48,514 bases of DNA from Pseudomonadota bacterium (GCA_022571415.1 JACZXW010000008.1:1-48514), one strand, 5' to 3'; positions 9,212 to 18,811 are shown, counted from the stretch's first letter. A program made the numbers and translations. Notes: generated from the sequence alone by a model not told the origin.

Positions 9212-9952
9212 TTACAATATTTTTTCTTCTATTAGCAGGATAGTTTCGTTTCGGTCAGATCCCCCTGGTATTGGCAGGTTGGCGAGAACGAACATCCTGG
9301 CCTTGATGGCAATTTCCGCCCAGCCGCCTTTTCGTAAGATAATGCTGATTAATGTCTGTTGCTGATGCGTGATATCGAGGATTAACTGTTGCTGCCGCAT
9401 AAGGAACAGTGCCTGCAGGGGCGGAAGTACGAAGGATTGAGGCCCGGCAGCAGTTTTGATAATGATTCGCCCGCCAGTCCAATGGGCTGTGCCGGCAGCG
9501 CCGGTGATCCAGATTCGATCGGCTAAGATGGATAGTTCCCTGATTTCAAGGTTGCCGGAAAAGGTAAACCCGAATTCCTCGCTCACGACATTGACGTAAT
9601 CGCTGTCGATGGTGCCATGCAGGGATTTGATGTCTGCGTTTGATGCAGTAAGCGCTACTTCGGCTTCAAGTAAGTGACCTTCGCCTTGCGCTCTCACCCT
9701 GATCTTCGCGACACCTTTTATCAAGTCTACTGGAGACAGTTGCCATGTGACCAGAGAGGGAGGGAATCGGCGAAATTGAATTTCGCTTTCTCCACTCCAG
9801 ATAGTGCCCGAGACACGGTACACATTCAGGTCAGGTACGCGCTCGTGAACGGTTTCCCGGATCAGGGACCACACTGGCGCAGCCGGGGCGAAGACAGCAA
9901 TAAACACCAGGAAACTGGTGACGGCTATGCAGAAATAAAGTAGCGGTTTCAC
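9212..9952 (-). CDS. gspN: GspN, type II secretion system protein N
   Basis: Accessory inner-membrane protein of some type II secretion systems. A bitopic N-terminus (PLLYFCIAVTSFLVFIAVF) is followed by a periplasmic beta-rich region with VYRVSGTIWSGE, LPPLQALFL and a final PIPGG segment, matching GspN. The open frame runs into dapE, but the sensible start is the GTG at 9950-9952, four bases after AAGGA, giving 246 aa. Another GTG at 9971-9973 would add seven residues. It lies between dapE and gspC on the same strand; the N-C-D order and the absence of gspE-M here show that the rest of the secretion apparatus is encoded elsewhere. Confidence 0.85.
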   Translation of the reverse strand: MKPLLYFCIAVTSFLVFIAVFAPAAPVWSLIRETVHERVPDLNVYRVSGTIWSGESEIQFRRFPPSLVTWQLSPVDLIKGVAKIRVRAQGEGHLLEAEVALTASNADIKSLHGTIDSDYVNVVSEEFGFTFSGNLEIRELSILADRIWITGAAGTAHWTGGRIIIKTAAGPQSFVLPPLQALFLMRQQQLILDITHQQQTLISIILRKGGWAEIAIKARMFVLANLPIPGGSDRNETILLIEEKIL

Positions 9953-10019
9953 AATATCCTTGCAGTCGCACACAAGGGATTCCGATAATCGAAATAGCGC
10001 CGTGATATTTGAAAGCAGA

Positions 10020-11180
10020 TCAGGAATCCCCCAGCATTTTCTGCAGGATTGATGTGTATAGGCGCGATAGTTGCTGTAACTCCTTGATCGAAACGCACTC
10101 GTTAATTTTGTGGATGGTCTTGTTGCAGGGACCCAGTTCGACAACCTGGGCGCCATAGGGTGCAATGAATCGTCCATCAGAAGTCCCGCCCGAGGTTGAA
10201 AGTTCGGTTTCGATTCCCAGTGATTCTTTAAGACACGATTGAACTGCCGGGATTAGTTCGCCGCCTTCTGTAATAAACGGTTCGCCCGAAAGCGACCAGT
10301 CGAGATGGTATTCGAAATTGTAATTCTCCAGGATATCCATGGTCCGCGATTTCAATGATTCCATTGTAGATCCGGTTGAATAACGGAAATTGAACAGGAC
10401 AGTCATCTCACCGGGTATTACGTTGTTTACACCTGTACCGCTATGGATATTGGAGATCTGCATGGAGGTGGGCGGGAAGAAGTCATTACCACCATCCCAG
10501 GTTATGGCGGCGAGGTCGGCTAGTGCCTGAAGCGCAGAATGAATTGGGTTGCTTGCATCATCCGGATAGGCGATGTGACCCTGCTGACCTTTAATCGTCA
10601 GGGTGGCGTTGAGTGAACCCCGACGGCCGATCCTTACAACATCTCCCAGCTTTTCGCTGCTGGAGGGTTCTCCAACAATGCACCAGGTGATAGGTGTGCC
10701 GCGAGTTCTAAGTTCTTCTATAACTTTTGCGGTTCCATTGATGGCATCTGCTTCCTCGTCGCTTGTGATCAGAAAAGCAATCGTGCCGTTGTAGATTTTT
10801 GTCGTCGCGAGATACCTTTGAACACCCGTTAGCATGGCTGCCAGTGATCCTTTCATATCAGCTGCGCCTCTGCCGTAAAGGACATCGCCTTTGATAACAG
10901 GTTCGAACGGATCTGTTTGCCATTCGCCAAGTGGTCCAGGAGGGACAACATCAGTGTGACCGGCGAATACAAAAACAGGGCCGCTTGTGTTTTCCCGACC
11001 CTGGCTCCGGGTCGCCCATAGATTCTCGACGTTGCCAAATGGCATGTGTTCAATGTCGAAACCGAGATCGGCAAGGAACCGTGCGATCAGCTTCTGACAT
11101 CCAGCGTCGACAGGGGAAACTGATGCCGCGCGAATGAATTGTTTCGTTAGTTCGAGAGTGGTCTCGTCGAATGAATCCAT
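10020..11180 (-). CDS. dapE: DapE, succinyl-diaminopimelate desuccinylase
   Basis: Zinc-dependent M20-family hydrolase that converts N-succinyl-LL-diaminopimelate to LL-diaminopimelate and succinate for lysine and peptidoglycan synthesis. 386 aa, standard for the family. Motifs seen are FAGHTDVVPPG (first zinc histidine and catalytic Asp, about residues 71-81), YGRGAADMKG (bridging Asp), TSDEEADAINGT (catalytic Glu and zinc Glu), GEPSS, and the C-terminal zinc histidine in NKTIHKINE. It follows dapD on the same strand, separated by 139 bp that hold an inverted-repeat element. Starts at the ATG at 11178-11180. Confidence 0.95.
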   Translation of the reverse strand: MDSFDETTLELTKQFIRAASVSPVDAGCQKLIARFLADLGFDIEHMPFGNVENLWATRSQGRENTSGPVFVFAGHTDVVPPGPLGEWQTDPFEPVIKGDVLYGRGAADMKGSLAAMLTGVQRYLATTKIYNGTIAFLITSDEEADAINGTAKVIEELRTRGTPITWCIVGEPSSSEKLGDVVRIGRRGSLNATLTIKGQQGHIAYPDDASNPIHSALQALADLAAITWDGGNDFFPPTSMQISNIHSGTGVNNVIPGEMTVLFNFRYSTGSTMESLKSRTMDILENYNFEYHLDWSLSGEPFITEGGELIPAVQSCLKESLGIETELSTSGGTSDGRFIAPYGAQVVELGPCNKTIHKINECVSIKELQQLSRLYTSILQKMLGDS

Positions 11181-11194
11181 TAAACGAAGATTCC

Positions 11195-11323
11195 CTGGCC
11201 CGGACTATTCATTGATCAGGACCAGACTGTATAATCGAATTATCCATAAAAACAGACATAAGCTATTGATTTATATTAACCTAACAATAACGCTAAACCG
11301 CCTTCATGAATAGTCCGGGCTAG
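11195..11323 (-). repeat. Inverted-repeat element (MITE-like) between dapD and dapE
   Basis: Two arms, CTGGCCCGGACTATTCAT at 11195-11212 and its reverse complement at 11306-11323, match at 17 of 18 positions; the inner 15 bases are perfect. They enclose 93 bp of AT-rich sequence without a coding frame. The right arm overlaps the dapD stop codon. No target-site duplication is evident. Its small size and terminal repeats suggest a miniature mobile element or an intergenic repeat; a long-loop RNA structure between the two genes is the other option. Confidence 0.6.
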
Positions 11324-12336
11324 TTGTGAGCGTGCAGGGATTCGTTCAGAGAAATAGCATGGTGATTGGTCCTGCATTCGACAACCCCGGTCTGGGAATT
11401 TCGAATAAACAGCATATCCGAATGCCCGGACAACTCCCTTGCTTTCGCTGTCTTGACGGGATTCTTGTTCTCGTCGAGTACCTGCACTACAGTCCCTGCA
11501 GTGATATAGAGACCGGCTTCAATGGTGCAACGATCTCCGAGGGAAATACCACAGCCTGCGTTGGCGCCAATCAGGCAATCCTTGCCGATTGATATTACAA
11601 GTTTACCGCCTCCAGACAGGGTGCCCATGGTGGAGCCGCTGCCGCCAAGATCACTGCCGGCATCTAAAAGTACGCCCTGGGACACCCTGCCCTCGATCAT
11701 GTTTGGCCCGACGGTGCCAGCGTTGAAATTCACCAGTCCTTCATGCATGACGGTGGTGCCCTCGCCCAGGTAGGCGCCGAGCCTGACTCTGGCTGAATGA
11801 GCAATACGCACCCCTGTGGGTACTACGTAGTTGGTCATCTTCGGGAATTTATCGATGCCTGCAACTTCCAAAACACGGCCCTGGATACGCGCTTCAAGTT
11901 GAAGATGGTCAAGCTCCCTCAGGTCTACTGCGCCGATATCGGTCCACGCGACATTAGGCAATATGGCATAAAGGTCGTGGAGATTCTGTTCGTTGGGTCT
12001 GACATACCGATAGGACAGTAAATGCAGTTTGAGATAGGTTTCCGGCGTTGAACTCAATTCAGTGTCCGATTCGATAAGTGTGGCAACGCAAGGTTTAACT
12101 GAACCCTTCATCGCCGAGAGGATCGCTTTTTGCTCTGGTTCACCGATGCTGTCGATGAGCTTTTGTATTTTATCACCGTCGAGTTCGATATCCCGATTGC
12201 CACCCTCGTAGTTAATTGCCCCGGCAATCTGTGAAACGAGTTCGCTGCTGGGTCTGAAGATTGGTCTGGGGAAGAAAACCTCGAGCCATTCATCTTGTGA
12301 ATTTCTGGTTCCGATGCCAAATGCAAGACTGTACAT
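11320..12336 (-). CDS. dapD: DapD, tetrahydrodipicolinate N-succinyltransferase (long Pseudomonas-type)
   Basis: Makes N-succinyl-2-amino-6-oxopimelate from tetrahydrodipicolinate and succinyl-CoA, the step that commits lysine/diaminopimelate synthesis to the succinylase route. About 338 aa, the long form found in Pseudomonas, with an extra N-terminal domain (YSLAFGIGTRN onward) and a C-terminal left-handed beta-helix of hexapeptide repeats (for example VRLGAYLGEGTTVMHEG, then SIGKDCLIGANAG). The frame is open to 12393, but the family begins at the LAFGIGT segment, so I use the ATG at 12334-12336. It lies between glnD and dapE, the order known from Pseudomonas, though dapC is missing from between glnD and dapD. 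Confidence 0.93.
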   Translation of the reverse strand: MYSLAFGIGTRNSQDEWLEVFFPRPIFRPSSELVSQIAGAINYEGGNRDIELDGDKIQKLIDSIGEPEQKAILSAMKGSVKPCVATLIESDTELSSTPETYLKLHLLSYRYVRPNEQNLHDLYAILPNVAWTDIGAVDLRELDHLQLEARIQGRVLEVAGIDKFPKMTNYVVPTGVRIAHSARVRLGAYLGEGTTVMHEGLVNFNAGTVGPNMIEGRVSQGVLLDAGSDLGGSGSTMGTLSGGGKLVISIGKDCLIGANAGCGISLGDRCTIEAGLYITAGTVVQVLDENKNPVKTAKARELSGHSDMLFIRNSQTGVVECRTNHHAISLNESLHAHN

Positions 12337-12446
12337 AGTGGTACTCACTGAATGAATGAAATTTACGCAGGCAGGATAGTCCTCTTCGGACATTATGACG
12401 ACTTTTACTGGTCTGGAGAAGGTGCGGGTAGGGCTAAAGAGCTCTC

Positions 12447-15170
12447 CTAGGACGCGACCTTGTCGATATGATAATCAAGCTCATCCTTGATGCGCTGCTC
12501 CAGGACGGCTTGCAGTGTTTCGTCCCGAATAGGGTTACCGCCCTCATCGGTAATATGGAACACGTCCTCGACCCTTTCGCCGAGGGTTGTGATCTTGGCA
12601 TTCTGCAGAATAATATCCAGGTCGACGAAAATGTTGGCTATAATGGAAAGCAGTCCAGGACGATCTGGCGTTATCACTTCCAGAATGGAGTGATCGCCAG
12701 TGGAATCTTCCCTGAGGTGGACCTCCGTCTTGAGCACAAACTGCTTTAGCAGCCGCGGCGTTCTTCTCTGGCTCAGGCCTACAGATGCGTTCCCTGGTTG
12801 CATGTATTTTAAAAGTGTTGAGCGAATTCGTTCAATTCGTCCAGGTCTGTCTCCAATCGGCTGACCATTGGATTCGAGTACGACAAAGGTATAGAAAGAA
12901 CGGTTATTCGCGGCTCCGGGGATGCGAGCATCCACGACGTTGAGAGCCAGTTGATCCAACGCCGTCACAATGGAAACGAAAAGTTCTTTTGTGTTTTCCT
13001 TGTACACAAAAATCTGGGTTGAACCCTCGTCCGCGCGTCTCTTGAGGGTATCGTCCCGTATTAGTATTAGTGGACCATCAACGAGGCTATGTTTACTGAT
13101 GGCTTCGGCGTGCCAGACAATGTCATGCACGGACTCACGTAAGAAGTAGTCATCATCCACGTCTTTCCACATGGCAAGGATTGATTCTCGTTTTATGTTT
13201 CGTTCTTGCAGGCGCTCCAGTGCACGATTCTGTGTGTCAGTAATGTAGTGAAAGCGATCTACATGGGATTCCAGTCCCTGGCGTAACAGACGCTTGGTGC
13301 TGAGATACAGGTGACGCATCAATGATGCACGCCAACTATTCCACAAGGTCGGATTGGTTGCGTTGATGTCCGCGACCGTTAGTGCATACAAATAATCCAG
13401 ACGTACCTGATCTTGTACGAACAGCGCAAACTCGCGGATAACTTCCGGGTCCTGAATGTCTTTTCTTTGCGCTGTGGTAGACATCACAAGGTGATTCCGC
13501 ACCAGCCAGCACACAAGATTGGTATCCCATGTGCCCAGGTTGTGTCTGCGGCAAAAGTCTCTGGCTACTGCCACCCCTAATTCTGAATGGTCCCCGCCCT
13601 GGCCCTTGGCTATATCATGGTAGAGCCCGGCGACATAAAGTAACTCCACTTTGGGAAGGCGATGGTGAATGTGTGCAGCGATTGGAAACTGCTGCTCCTG
13701 GTTCTTGTAGCGAAATCGTCTCATATTTCGTACAACCTGAAGCGTGTGCGCATCCACTGTGTAGATGTGAAACAGGTCGAACTGCATTTGGCCAATGACT
13801 CGTCCGAATTCCGGTAGATAAGCGCCGAGGATCCCGTAACGGGCCATCCTGCGTAATTGTGTGAAAAGGTGATTTGTACACCCGAGCAAATCCAGAAAAA
13901 GTTTTGCTGATTCAGGGTTGGCGCGAAAATCCTCGTCAATCAGATCAACGTGGCGACGAACGAGGCGGATGGTTGCGGCGCGAACTCCTTCAATATTATC
14001 GCTGGAACCCATAATCACGAACATTTCCAGCAATGCTTGCGGATACCGCTTAAAAATATCGTCGGATGTTACTTCCAGATAATTATTACGGATTCTAAAT
14101 CGGTCGTTAATCGGTTGTATTTTTGCGCGCTCTGATGAGCGGACGATGGCTTCGTCAAAGTGCTGCAATAGCAATTCGTTAACGGCACTGAGTTCATGTG
14201 CGGTTCGATAGTAATCCTGCATGAACTGCTCAACCGCCAGTTGATCACCATCGACGTAGCCGAACATGCTGGCCAGATTCTGTTGATGTTCAAACAGTAA
14301 ACGATCGTCGTCCCGACCAGCAAGCAGGTGCAGACCGAACCTGATTTTCCAGAGGAACTTCCTGCCCTGATTCAGCAATTCGCTTTCCGTCGCGGTGAGG
14401 AAGTTCTGCTCCACGAGGTCTTCAAAATCGACGGAACCGAATTTTCTGCGGGCGATCCACATCACTGTCTGGATATCTCGCAATCCTCCTGGGGAGGTTT
14501 TTACATTTGGCTCCAGGCTATATTCGGTGTGGGCTGATTTTTGGTGCCGTTCGACCTGCTCCTTCCGTTTTGCCCGGTAGAAGGCCTTGGGTGACCAGAT
14601 TTTTTCCGGGGCTATCTTCGCGTTCATCCGGACGCTTAATTCATCGTCACCGCACAGGGTGCGGGACTCCATCATTGAAGTCAGAACTGTCACATCATTC
14701 TTCGCCTGTGCCCGGCATTCCTTGACTGAACGCACGCTATGGCCGACTTCTAGTCCGATATCCCACAAAAGAGCGAGGAAGGACTGTATATTCCCGGAAT
14801 GCAAATCGTAGCTGTTCCGTTCCAGCAGGATTAACAGATCGATGTCAGAGTGCGGATGTAATTCCTTCCTGCCATAACCGCCCACCGCCAGCAGCGAGAT
14901 TCTTGTCTTGCGCCAGCTGGCCTTGTTCTCATCCCAGTTAAAACGACCCCAGGCAAGACGCATGATCTCGTCTATAAACGCCGCTCTCTCACGAACCAGT
15001 TTTTCCGCATCCTCTCCCTCGCCAAATCGCGTTTTATGATCGAGTCGAGTGTCAAGGATGGCTTCCTTGAACAGGGGTATGGGTTGTTTTGTACGGGCAA
15101 GGTCTGATTCGAGTACTTCAATTAAATACTTGATCAGAGGCTCCCTAGACGCAGCGATCGATTGTGTCAT
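12447..15170 (-). CDS. glnD: GlnD, bifunctional uridylyltransferase/uridylyl-removing enzyme
   Basis: Nitrogen sensor that uridylylates PII proteins when glutamine is low and removes UMP when it is high. 907 aa, slightly longer than the usual 890. Domains in order: nucleotidyltransferase with GGYGRKELHPHSDIDLL (about residues 107-123), the helical PII-binding region, an HD phosphohydrolase domain with YHDIAKG, and two ACT domains at the C-terminus (the second with VITPDRPGLLS). GTG and ATG codons are adjacent at the start; I use the ATG at 15168-15170, which lies inside the 3' end of map, so the two are coupled. Confidence 0.95.
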   Translation of the reverse strand: MTQSIAASREPLIKYLIEVLESDLARTKQPIPLFKEAILDTRLDHKTRFGEGEDAEKLVRERAAFIDEIMRLAWGRFNWDENKASWRKTRISLLAVGGYGRKELHPHSDIDLLILLERNSYDLHSGNIQSFLALLWDIGLEVGHSVRSVKECRAQAKNDVTVLTSMMESRTLCGDDELSVRMNAKIAPEKIWSPKAFYRAKRKEQVERHQKSAHTEYSLEPNVKTSPGGLRDIQTVMWIARRKFGSVDFEDLVEQNFLTATESELLNQGRKFLWKIRFGLHLLAGRDDDRLLFEHQQNLASMFGYVDGDQLAVEQFMQDYYRTAHELSAVNELLLQHFDEAIVRSSERAKIQPINDRFRIRNNYLEVTSDDIFKRYPQALLEMFVIMGSSDNIEGVRAATIRLVRRHVDLIDEDFRANPESAKLFLDLLGCTNHLFTQLRRMARYGILGAYLPEFGRVIGQMQFDLFHIYTVDAHTLQVVRNMRRFRYKNQEQQFPIAAHIHHRLPKVELLYVAGLYHDIAKGQGGDHSELGVAVARDFCRRHNLGTWDTNLVCWLVRNHLVMSTTAQRKDIQDPEVIREFALFVQDQVRLDYLYALTVADINATNPTLWNSWRASLMRHLYLSTKRLLRQGLESHVDRFHYITDTQNRALERLQERNIKRESILAMWKDVDDDYFLRESVHDIVWHAEAISKHSLVDGPLILIRDDTLKRRADEGSTQIFVYKENTKELFVSIVTALDQLALNVVDARIPGAANNRSFYTFVVLESNGQPIGDRPGRIERIRSTLLKYMQPGNASVGLSQRRTPRLLKQFVLKTEVHLREDSTGDHSILEVITPDRPGLLSIIANIFVDLDIILQNAKITTLGERVEDVFHITDEGGNPIRDETLQAVLEQRIKDELDYHIDKVAS

Positions 15171-15927
15171 CACTACGGTAGGTTAGTATCTCGTAGCCTG
15201 TTTCGGTAACCAGGATGGTGTGTTCCCATTGAGCGGTTAATTTGTGATCCTTGGTCACCACGGTCCAGTCGTCCGGCAGCAGTTTCACCGCGGCTTTGCC
15301 TGCATTGATCATCGGTTCAATGGTAAAGGTCATCCCGGGTTTCAATTCAACCCCGGTGCCGGGTGTACCGTAATGAAGAACCTGTGGCTCATCGTGAAAA
15401 ATCGTGCCAATACCATGCCCGCAATACTCCCGAACCACAGAGAACCGGTTCTGCTCCGCATGAACCTGGATTGAATGACCTATATCCCCCAGCCGGGCGC
15501 CAGGTTTAACGGTCCGTATGCCCCGGTACAGACATTCCTGGCAGATTTTTACCAGCCTTTCGGCCAGTACCCTGGGTTTACCGACGAGAAATGTTTTGCT
15601 GGTATCACCGTGAAAGCCATCCTTGATGAGGGTCACGTCCACGTTGATGATGTCACCATTTTTTAAGATCTTGTCGTCAGTTGGAATACCGTGACACACC
15701 ACATGGTTGACTGAGGTACAAATCGATTTGGGGAATCCCCGGTAATCGAGTGGTGCCGGAATCGCATTTTGTTCGCCCACCGTATACTCATGGCAAATTC
15801 GATCAAGCTCACCGGTACTGATCCCCGGCTTGATATGTTCCTCGATCATTTCCAGTTGCCGCGCTGCCAGCGCGCCCACAACTCGCATTTTCTCGATTTC
15901 ATCCGATGTTTTTAAGTTAATCGCCAT
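15145..15927 (-). CDS. map: Type I methionine aminopeptidase
   Basis: Removes the initiator methionine from nascent proteins. 260 aa, pita-bread fold. The five metal ligands are visible: Asp in NVDVTL and Asp in GFHGDTSKTF, His in YCGHGIGTIFHDEP, Glu in FTIEPMI and Glu in AQWEHTILV. It diverges from rpsB, the usual arrangement in gammaproteobacteria, and heads the map-glnD-dapD-dapE run. Start at the ATG at 15925-15927. Confidence 0.96.
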   Translation of the reverse strand: MAINLKTSDEIEKMRVVGALAARQLEMIEEHIKPGISTGELDRICHEYTVGEQNAIPAPLDYRGFPKSICTSVNHVVCHGIPTDDKILKNGDIINVDVTLIKDGFHGDTSKTFLVGKPRVLAERLVKICQECLYRGIRTVKPGARLGDIGHSIQVHAEQNRFSVVREYCGHGIGTIFHDEPQVLHYGTPGTGVELKPGMTFTIEPMINAGKAAVKLLPDDWTVVTKDHKLTAQWEHTILVTETGYEILTYRSDDTIDRCV

Positions 15928-15983
15928 AGTTTCGAATACAGGGTTTGCGGATACGGGGGGAGCAGACTATACCAGAACTCTAG

Positions 15984-16085
15984 TTGGGGTCGGAGTAAAT
16001 GCTGGGGAGGACACTCGTAGTATAAGCTGGCTGGCTGCGGTTTTACCCCGGCCCAATGAGAGTCTAATTTTTACTCCGATCCCGA
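15984..16085. repeat. REP-like inverted repeat pair upstream of rpsB
   Basis: GGGGTCGGAGTAAA at 15986-15999 reappears inverted as TTTACTCCGATCCC at 16070-16083, 13 of 14 matching. The outer arms flank about 70 bp with a second, weaker pair (GACACTC near 16010 and GAGAGTC near 16058). The arrangement resembles a REP doublet, and the TTGGGGTCGGAGTAAA core looks like short palindromic repeats common in gammaproteobacterial intergenic regions. The right arm contributes the -35 box of the rpsB promoter candidate. Confidence 0.5.
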
Positions 16086-16098
16086 TTTATGGTATAAA
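16070..16098 (+). promoter_or_regulatory. Sigma70-type promoter for rpsB-tsf
   Basis: TTTACT at 16070-16075 and TATAAA at 16093-16098 with 17 bp between them. The -10 box matches the consensus at five of six positions and the -35 box at four of six. Transcription would begin near 16105, giving an rpsB leader of about 210 nt. Confidence 0.6.
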
Positions 16099-16104
16099 CC
16101 GCGC

Positions 16105-16316
16105 CTGCCAGCTGGGCTGGCAGATAAGTTAACTGACTTTCCCGCCAACCGGGACCCTGTTTAGGGTCCCGGTGGTGGGATAAAAATTCTCACACCTATC
16201 GACACATGATCCGGGTGCCTTGAGTCCTTGAGTTCCTGAGCCTTCGGTTCAGGACAGGCAGGACACGGGTTGGATCATGGGATACGTGGAGGCTTAACCC
16301 AAACATTGGAGTATGT
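16105..16316 (+). ncRNA. rpsB leader, ribosomal protein S2 autoregulatory RNA
   Basis: Untranslated leader in which excess S2 is expected to repress rpsB-tsf. It opens with a hairpin at 16105-16123 (CTGCCAGC/GCTGGCAG) and a second at 16151-16170 (GGGACCCT/AGGGTCCC). The conserved-looking part spans about 16185-16300. There CATGATCC (16205-16212) pairs with GGATCATG (16272-16279) around an inner hairpin with a UUCG-type loop at 16234-16254. It is followed by the stretch ACGTGGAGGCTTAACCC that I know from pseudomonad rpsB leaders. The rpsB ribosome binding site GGAG sits at its 3' end. Confidence 0.7.
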
Positions 16317-17165
16317 ATGACTAGCGTATCCATGCGCGATCTGCTGGAAGCAGGCGCACATTTCGGTCACCAGACCAGATACTGGAACCCAAAAATGAGG
16401 GAGTACATTTTCGGGGCCAGGAACAACATTCACATTATCAATCTTGAGAAAACCGTCCCGGCGCTGAATGAGGCGCTGGAATATATTCAGAGCGTCGTCT
16501 CGAAACGGAACAAGATCCTGTTTGTTGGTACGAAAAGGAGTGCCGGCAAGCTGATCAAGGAACACGCCATTCGAAGTGGCATGCCTTATGTCGACAAGAG
16601 ATGGTTGGGCGGTATGCTCACGAATTATAAAACGATCAGGCAATCTATTCGACGTTTGCGCGACCTTGAATCGCAAAGTGCTGATGGTACCTTCGAGAAA
16701 CTGACTAAAAAAGAAGGACTGTCCAGGCAAAGGACCCTGGATAAACTCGAGAGAAGTCTGGGCGGAATTAAAGACATGGGCGGCTTGCCCGATGTCCTGT
16801 TTGTCGTTGACGTTGATCACGAGCGTATTGCCATTACTGAAGCCCAGAAACTGCGGATTCCCGTCATCGGTATTGTTGATACTAACAGCGATCCGGAGGG
16901 AGTCGATTATGTCATTCCGGGTAACGATGATGCCATTCGTTCCATAAGGCTCTTTCTGCTCGCAGTTAGCGATACGATTCTTGCCGTTAAGGCGGAAATT
17001 CAGGGTAGCGTCGATGAAAATGACTTTGTAGAAGTCGTTACAGAATCCTCAGGGACCGTTGAGACGGCGGAAGCAAAAGAGGAACCTGCTGCCGAAGTCG
17101 CGTCACAGTCGGCAGGAGAAGAAGTCGCTGCGCCGAGTAGCGAGGCAAGCACAAGCGAGAACTGA
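16317..17165 (+). CDS. rpsB: 30S ribosomal protein S2
   Basis: Component of the small ribosomal subunit head, needed for S1 binding. 282 aa. The N-terminus [20 protein letters not shown] and later [17 protein letters not shown] and PDVLFVVD are classic S2 signatures. The last 45 residues form a Glu/Ala/Ser-rich acidic tail longer than in E. coli S2 (241 aa), a low-complexity extension seen in various relatives. GGAG lies five bases before the ATG. First gene of the translation and envelope run. Confidence 0.98.
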   Translation: MTSVSMRDLLEAGAHFGHQTRYWNPKMREYIFGARNNIHIINLEKTVPALNEALEYIQSVVSKRNKILFVGTKRSAGKLIKEHAIRSGMPYVDKRWLGGMLTNYKTIRQSIRRLRDLESQSADGTFEKLTKKEGLSRQRTLDKLERSLGGIKDMGGLPDVLFVVDVDHERIAITEAQKLRIPVIGIVDTNSDPEGVDYVIPGNDDAIRSIRLFLLAVSDTILAVKAEIQGSVDENDFVEVVTESSGTVETAEAKEEPAAEVASQSAGEEVAAPSSEASTSEN

Positions 17166-17211
17166 AATACATTTGAAGGTAAACCTTCTGCGACAGAGAG
17201 AGGATTGAAAG

Positions 17212-18063
17212 ATGGCTATTGCAGCATCACTGGTTAAAGAATTAAGAGAGCGAACCGGTCTCGGCATTTTGGATTGCAGGAATGCGTTAGCGGAGTCTGA
17301 TGGCGATGTGGATCTGGCAATTGACACGCTGCGCAAGGCCAGCGGCATGAAAGCTGCAAAAAAGGCCGGCCGTATCGCCAGCGATGGATTGATTGGCATG
17401 AAGATAGCGGAAGATGGCAAGCGTGCAGTCATGGTGGAAGTGAACTGCGAAACAGACTTTGCGGCGCGTGATGAGAACTTTCTTGGTTTTATGGAGACAG
17501 TGACAGACCAGATTTTCAAATCCGGGGAAACAGACATCTCGAAACTGCTTGAATCCGGGCTGGAATCCACCAGGGAAAGATTGGTACAGAAAATAGGCGA
17601 GAATTGCTCGATTCGCCGGGCGGAATGTTTTGAGGGATCTGCCGCCAGCTATATTCACAACAACGGTAAGATTGGTGTCCTGGTTGCCATGGAGGGTGGA
17701 TCCGAATCGTTGCGCAGAGATATCGCTATGCATATTGCGGCGATTGGACCGGCTGTCATTTCTCCGGATGACGTGCAAGCTGATGTGATTGCCAAAGAAC
17801 GTGAGATTTATACGGCCCAGGCGAAGGATAGCGGTAAGCCACCTGAAATTATCGAGAAGATAATAGAGGGCAGAATCAGAAAATATCTGGCAGAAATCAG
17901 CCTGACCGAACAGCCTTTCGTCAAAGATAAGGATATCAAGATTAGTGCTCTCCTGAGCGAAGCGGGGGCAAAGGTCAATCGTTTTGTTCGCTTCGAGGTT
18001 GGTGAAGGTATCGATAAAGACGACGACGACTTTGCTGCAGAAGTAGCCAGACAAGTCTCCTGA
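17212..18063 (+). CDS. tsf: Elongation factor Ts
   Basis: Guanine nucleotide exchange factor for EF-Tu. 283 aa, same as in E. coli. N-terminal UBA-like region with LRERTGLGILDCR and the exchange core CETDFAARDENF (the TDF residues insert next to the EF-Tu nucleotide site). The C-terminal module ends with FVRFEVGEGI. GAGAGGATTG precedes the ATG. Follows rpsB after 46 bp in the standard order. Confidence 0.98.
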   Translation: MAIAASLVKELRERTGLGILDCRNALAESDGDVDLAIDTLRKASGMKAAKKAGRIASDGLIGMKIAEDGKRAVMVEVNCETDFAARDENFLGFMETVTDQIFKSGETDISKLLESGLESTRERLVQKIGENCSIRRAECFEGSAASYIHNNGKIGVLVAMEGGSESLRRDIAMHIAAIGPAVISPDDVQADVIAKEREIYTAQAKDSGKPPEIIEKIIEGRIRKYLAEISLTEQPFVKDKDIKISALLSEAGAKVNRFVRFEVGEGIDKDDDDFAAEVARQVS

Positions 18064-18071
18064 TTTAAGCC

Positions 18072-18797
18072 ATGCCAGGTAAAAGCACCCCCGGATACAA
18101 GCGCATTCTGCTCAAATTGAGTGGTGAAGCACTGGGTGGTAAAGGCGTTGGTATTGATCCGGCAATATTGGATCGAACTGCGCTGGAGATAGGGCAGCTG
18201 GTCGGTATTGGTATTCAGGTGGGACTTGTCATCGGTGGCGGCAACTTGTTTCGAGGTGCCGAGTTGCATGCAGCGGGATTGGATCGCGTTACCGGTGATC
18301 ATATGGGGATGCTAGCGACGGTCATGAATGCACTGGCCATGCGAGATGCATTGGAGAGGGCAAATATCCACACGGTCGTCATGTCTGCCATACCCATGAG
18401 TGGCGTTGTTGAACATTATGATCGCCGCCTTGCGATCCGGCATCTTGATGACGGTGATGTTGTGATTTTTTCTGCCGGTACCGGCAATCCTTTTTTTACT
18501 ACTGATTCCGCCGCGTGTTTACGCGGGATTGAAATTGACGCGGACATTGTTCTGAAGGCCACGAAAGTTGATGGCGTTTATTCCGCTGACCCGATGGTGG
18601 ATAAGAATGCGTCAAAATTCGATCGTTTGACTTATGACGAGGTGCTGGATAAACAGCTTGGTGTAATGGACTTGACGGCAATATGTCTTGCCCGGGATCA
18701 CGATATGCCGCTGCGCGTATTTGCCATGGATAAAACCGGAGCTTTGCGTGATGCGGTTATGGGAAATGACGAAGGAACGCTCATAGTCAGTCGCTAA
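18072..18797 (+). CDS. pyrH: UMP kinase
   Basis: Phosphorylates UMP to UDP for pyrimidine nucleotide and UDP-sugar synthesis. 241 aa amino-acid-kinase fold with [19 protein letters not shown] and [13 protein letters not shown], all diagnostic of bacterial PyrH. Lies 8 bp after tsf and is probably co-transcribed with frr. Confidence 0.98.
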   Translation: MPGKSTPGYKRILLKLSGEALGGKGVGIDPAILDRTALEIGQLVGIGIQVGLVIGGGNLFRGAELHAAGLDRVTGDHMGMLATVMNALAMRDALERANIHTVVMSAIPMSGVVEHYDRRLAIRHLDDGDVVIFSAGTGNPFFTTDSAACLRGIEIDADIVLKATKVDGVYSADPMVDKNASKFDRLTYDEVLDKQLGVMDLTAICLARDHDMPLRVFAMDKTGALRDAVMGNDEGTLIVSR

Positions 18798-18811
18798 AGA
18801 GGGGAAAAAGA

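Noticed and set aside
16275-16820. A 181-codon minus-strand frame over rpsB
   Set aside because: It is the antisense of a certain rpsB gene and its leader.
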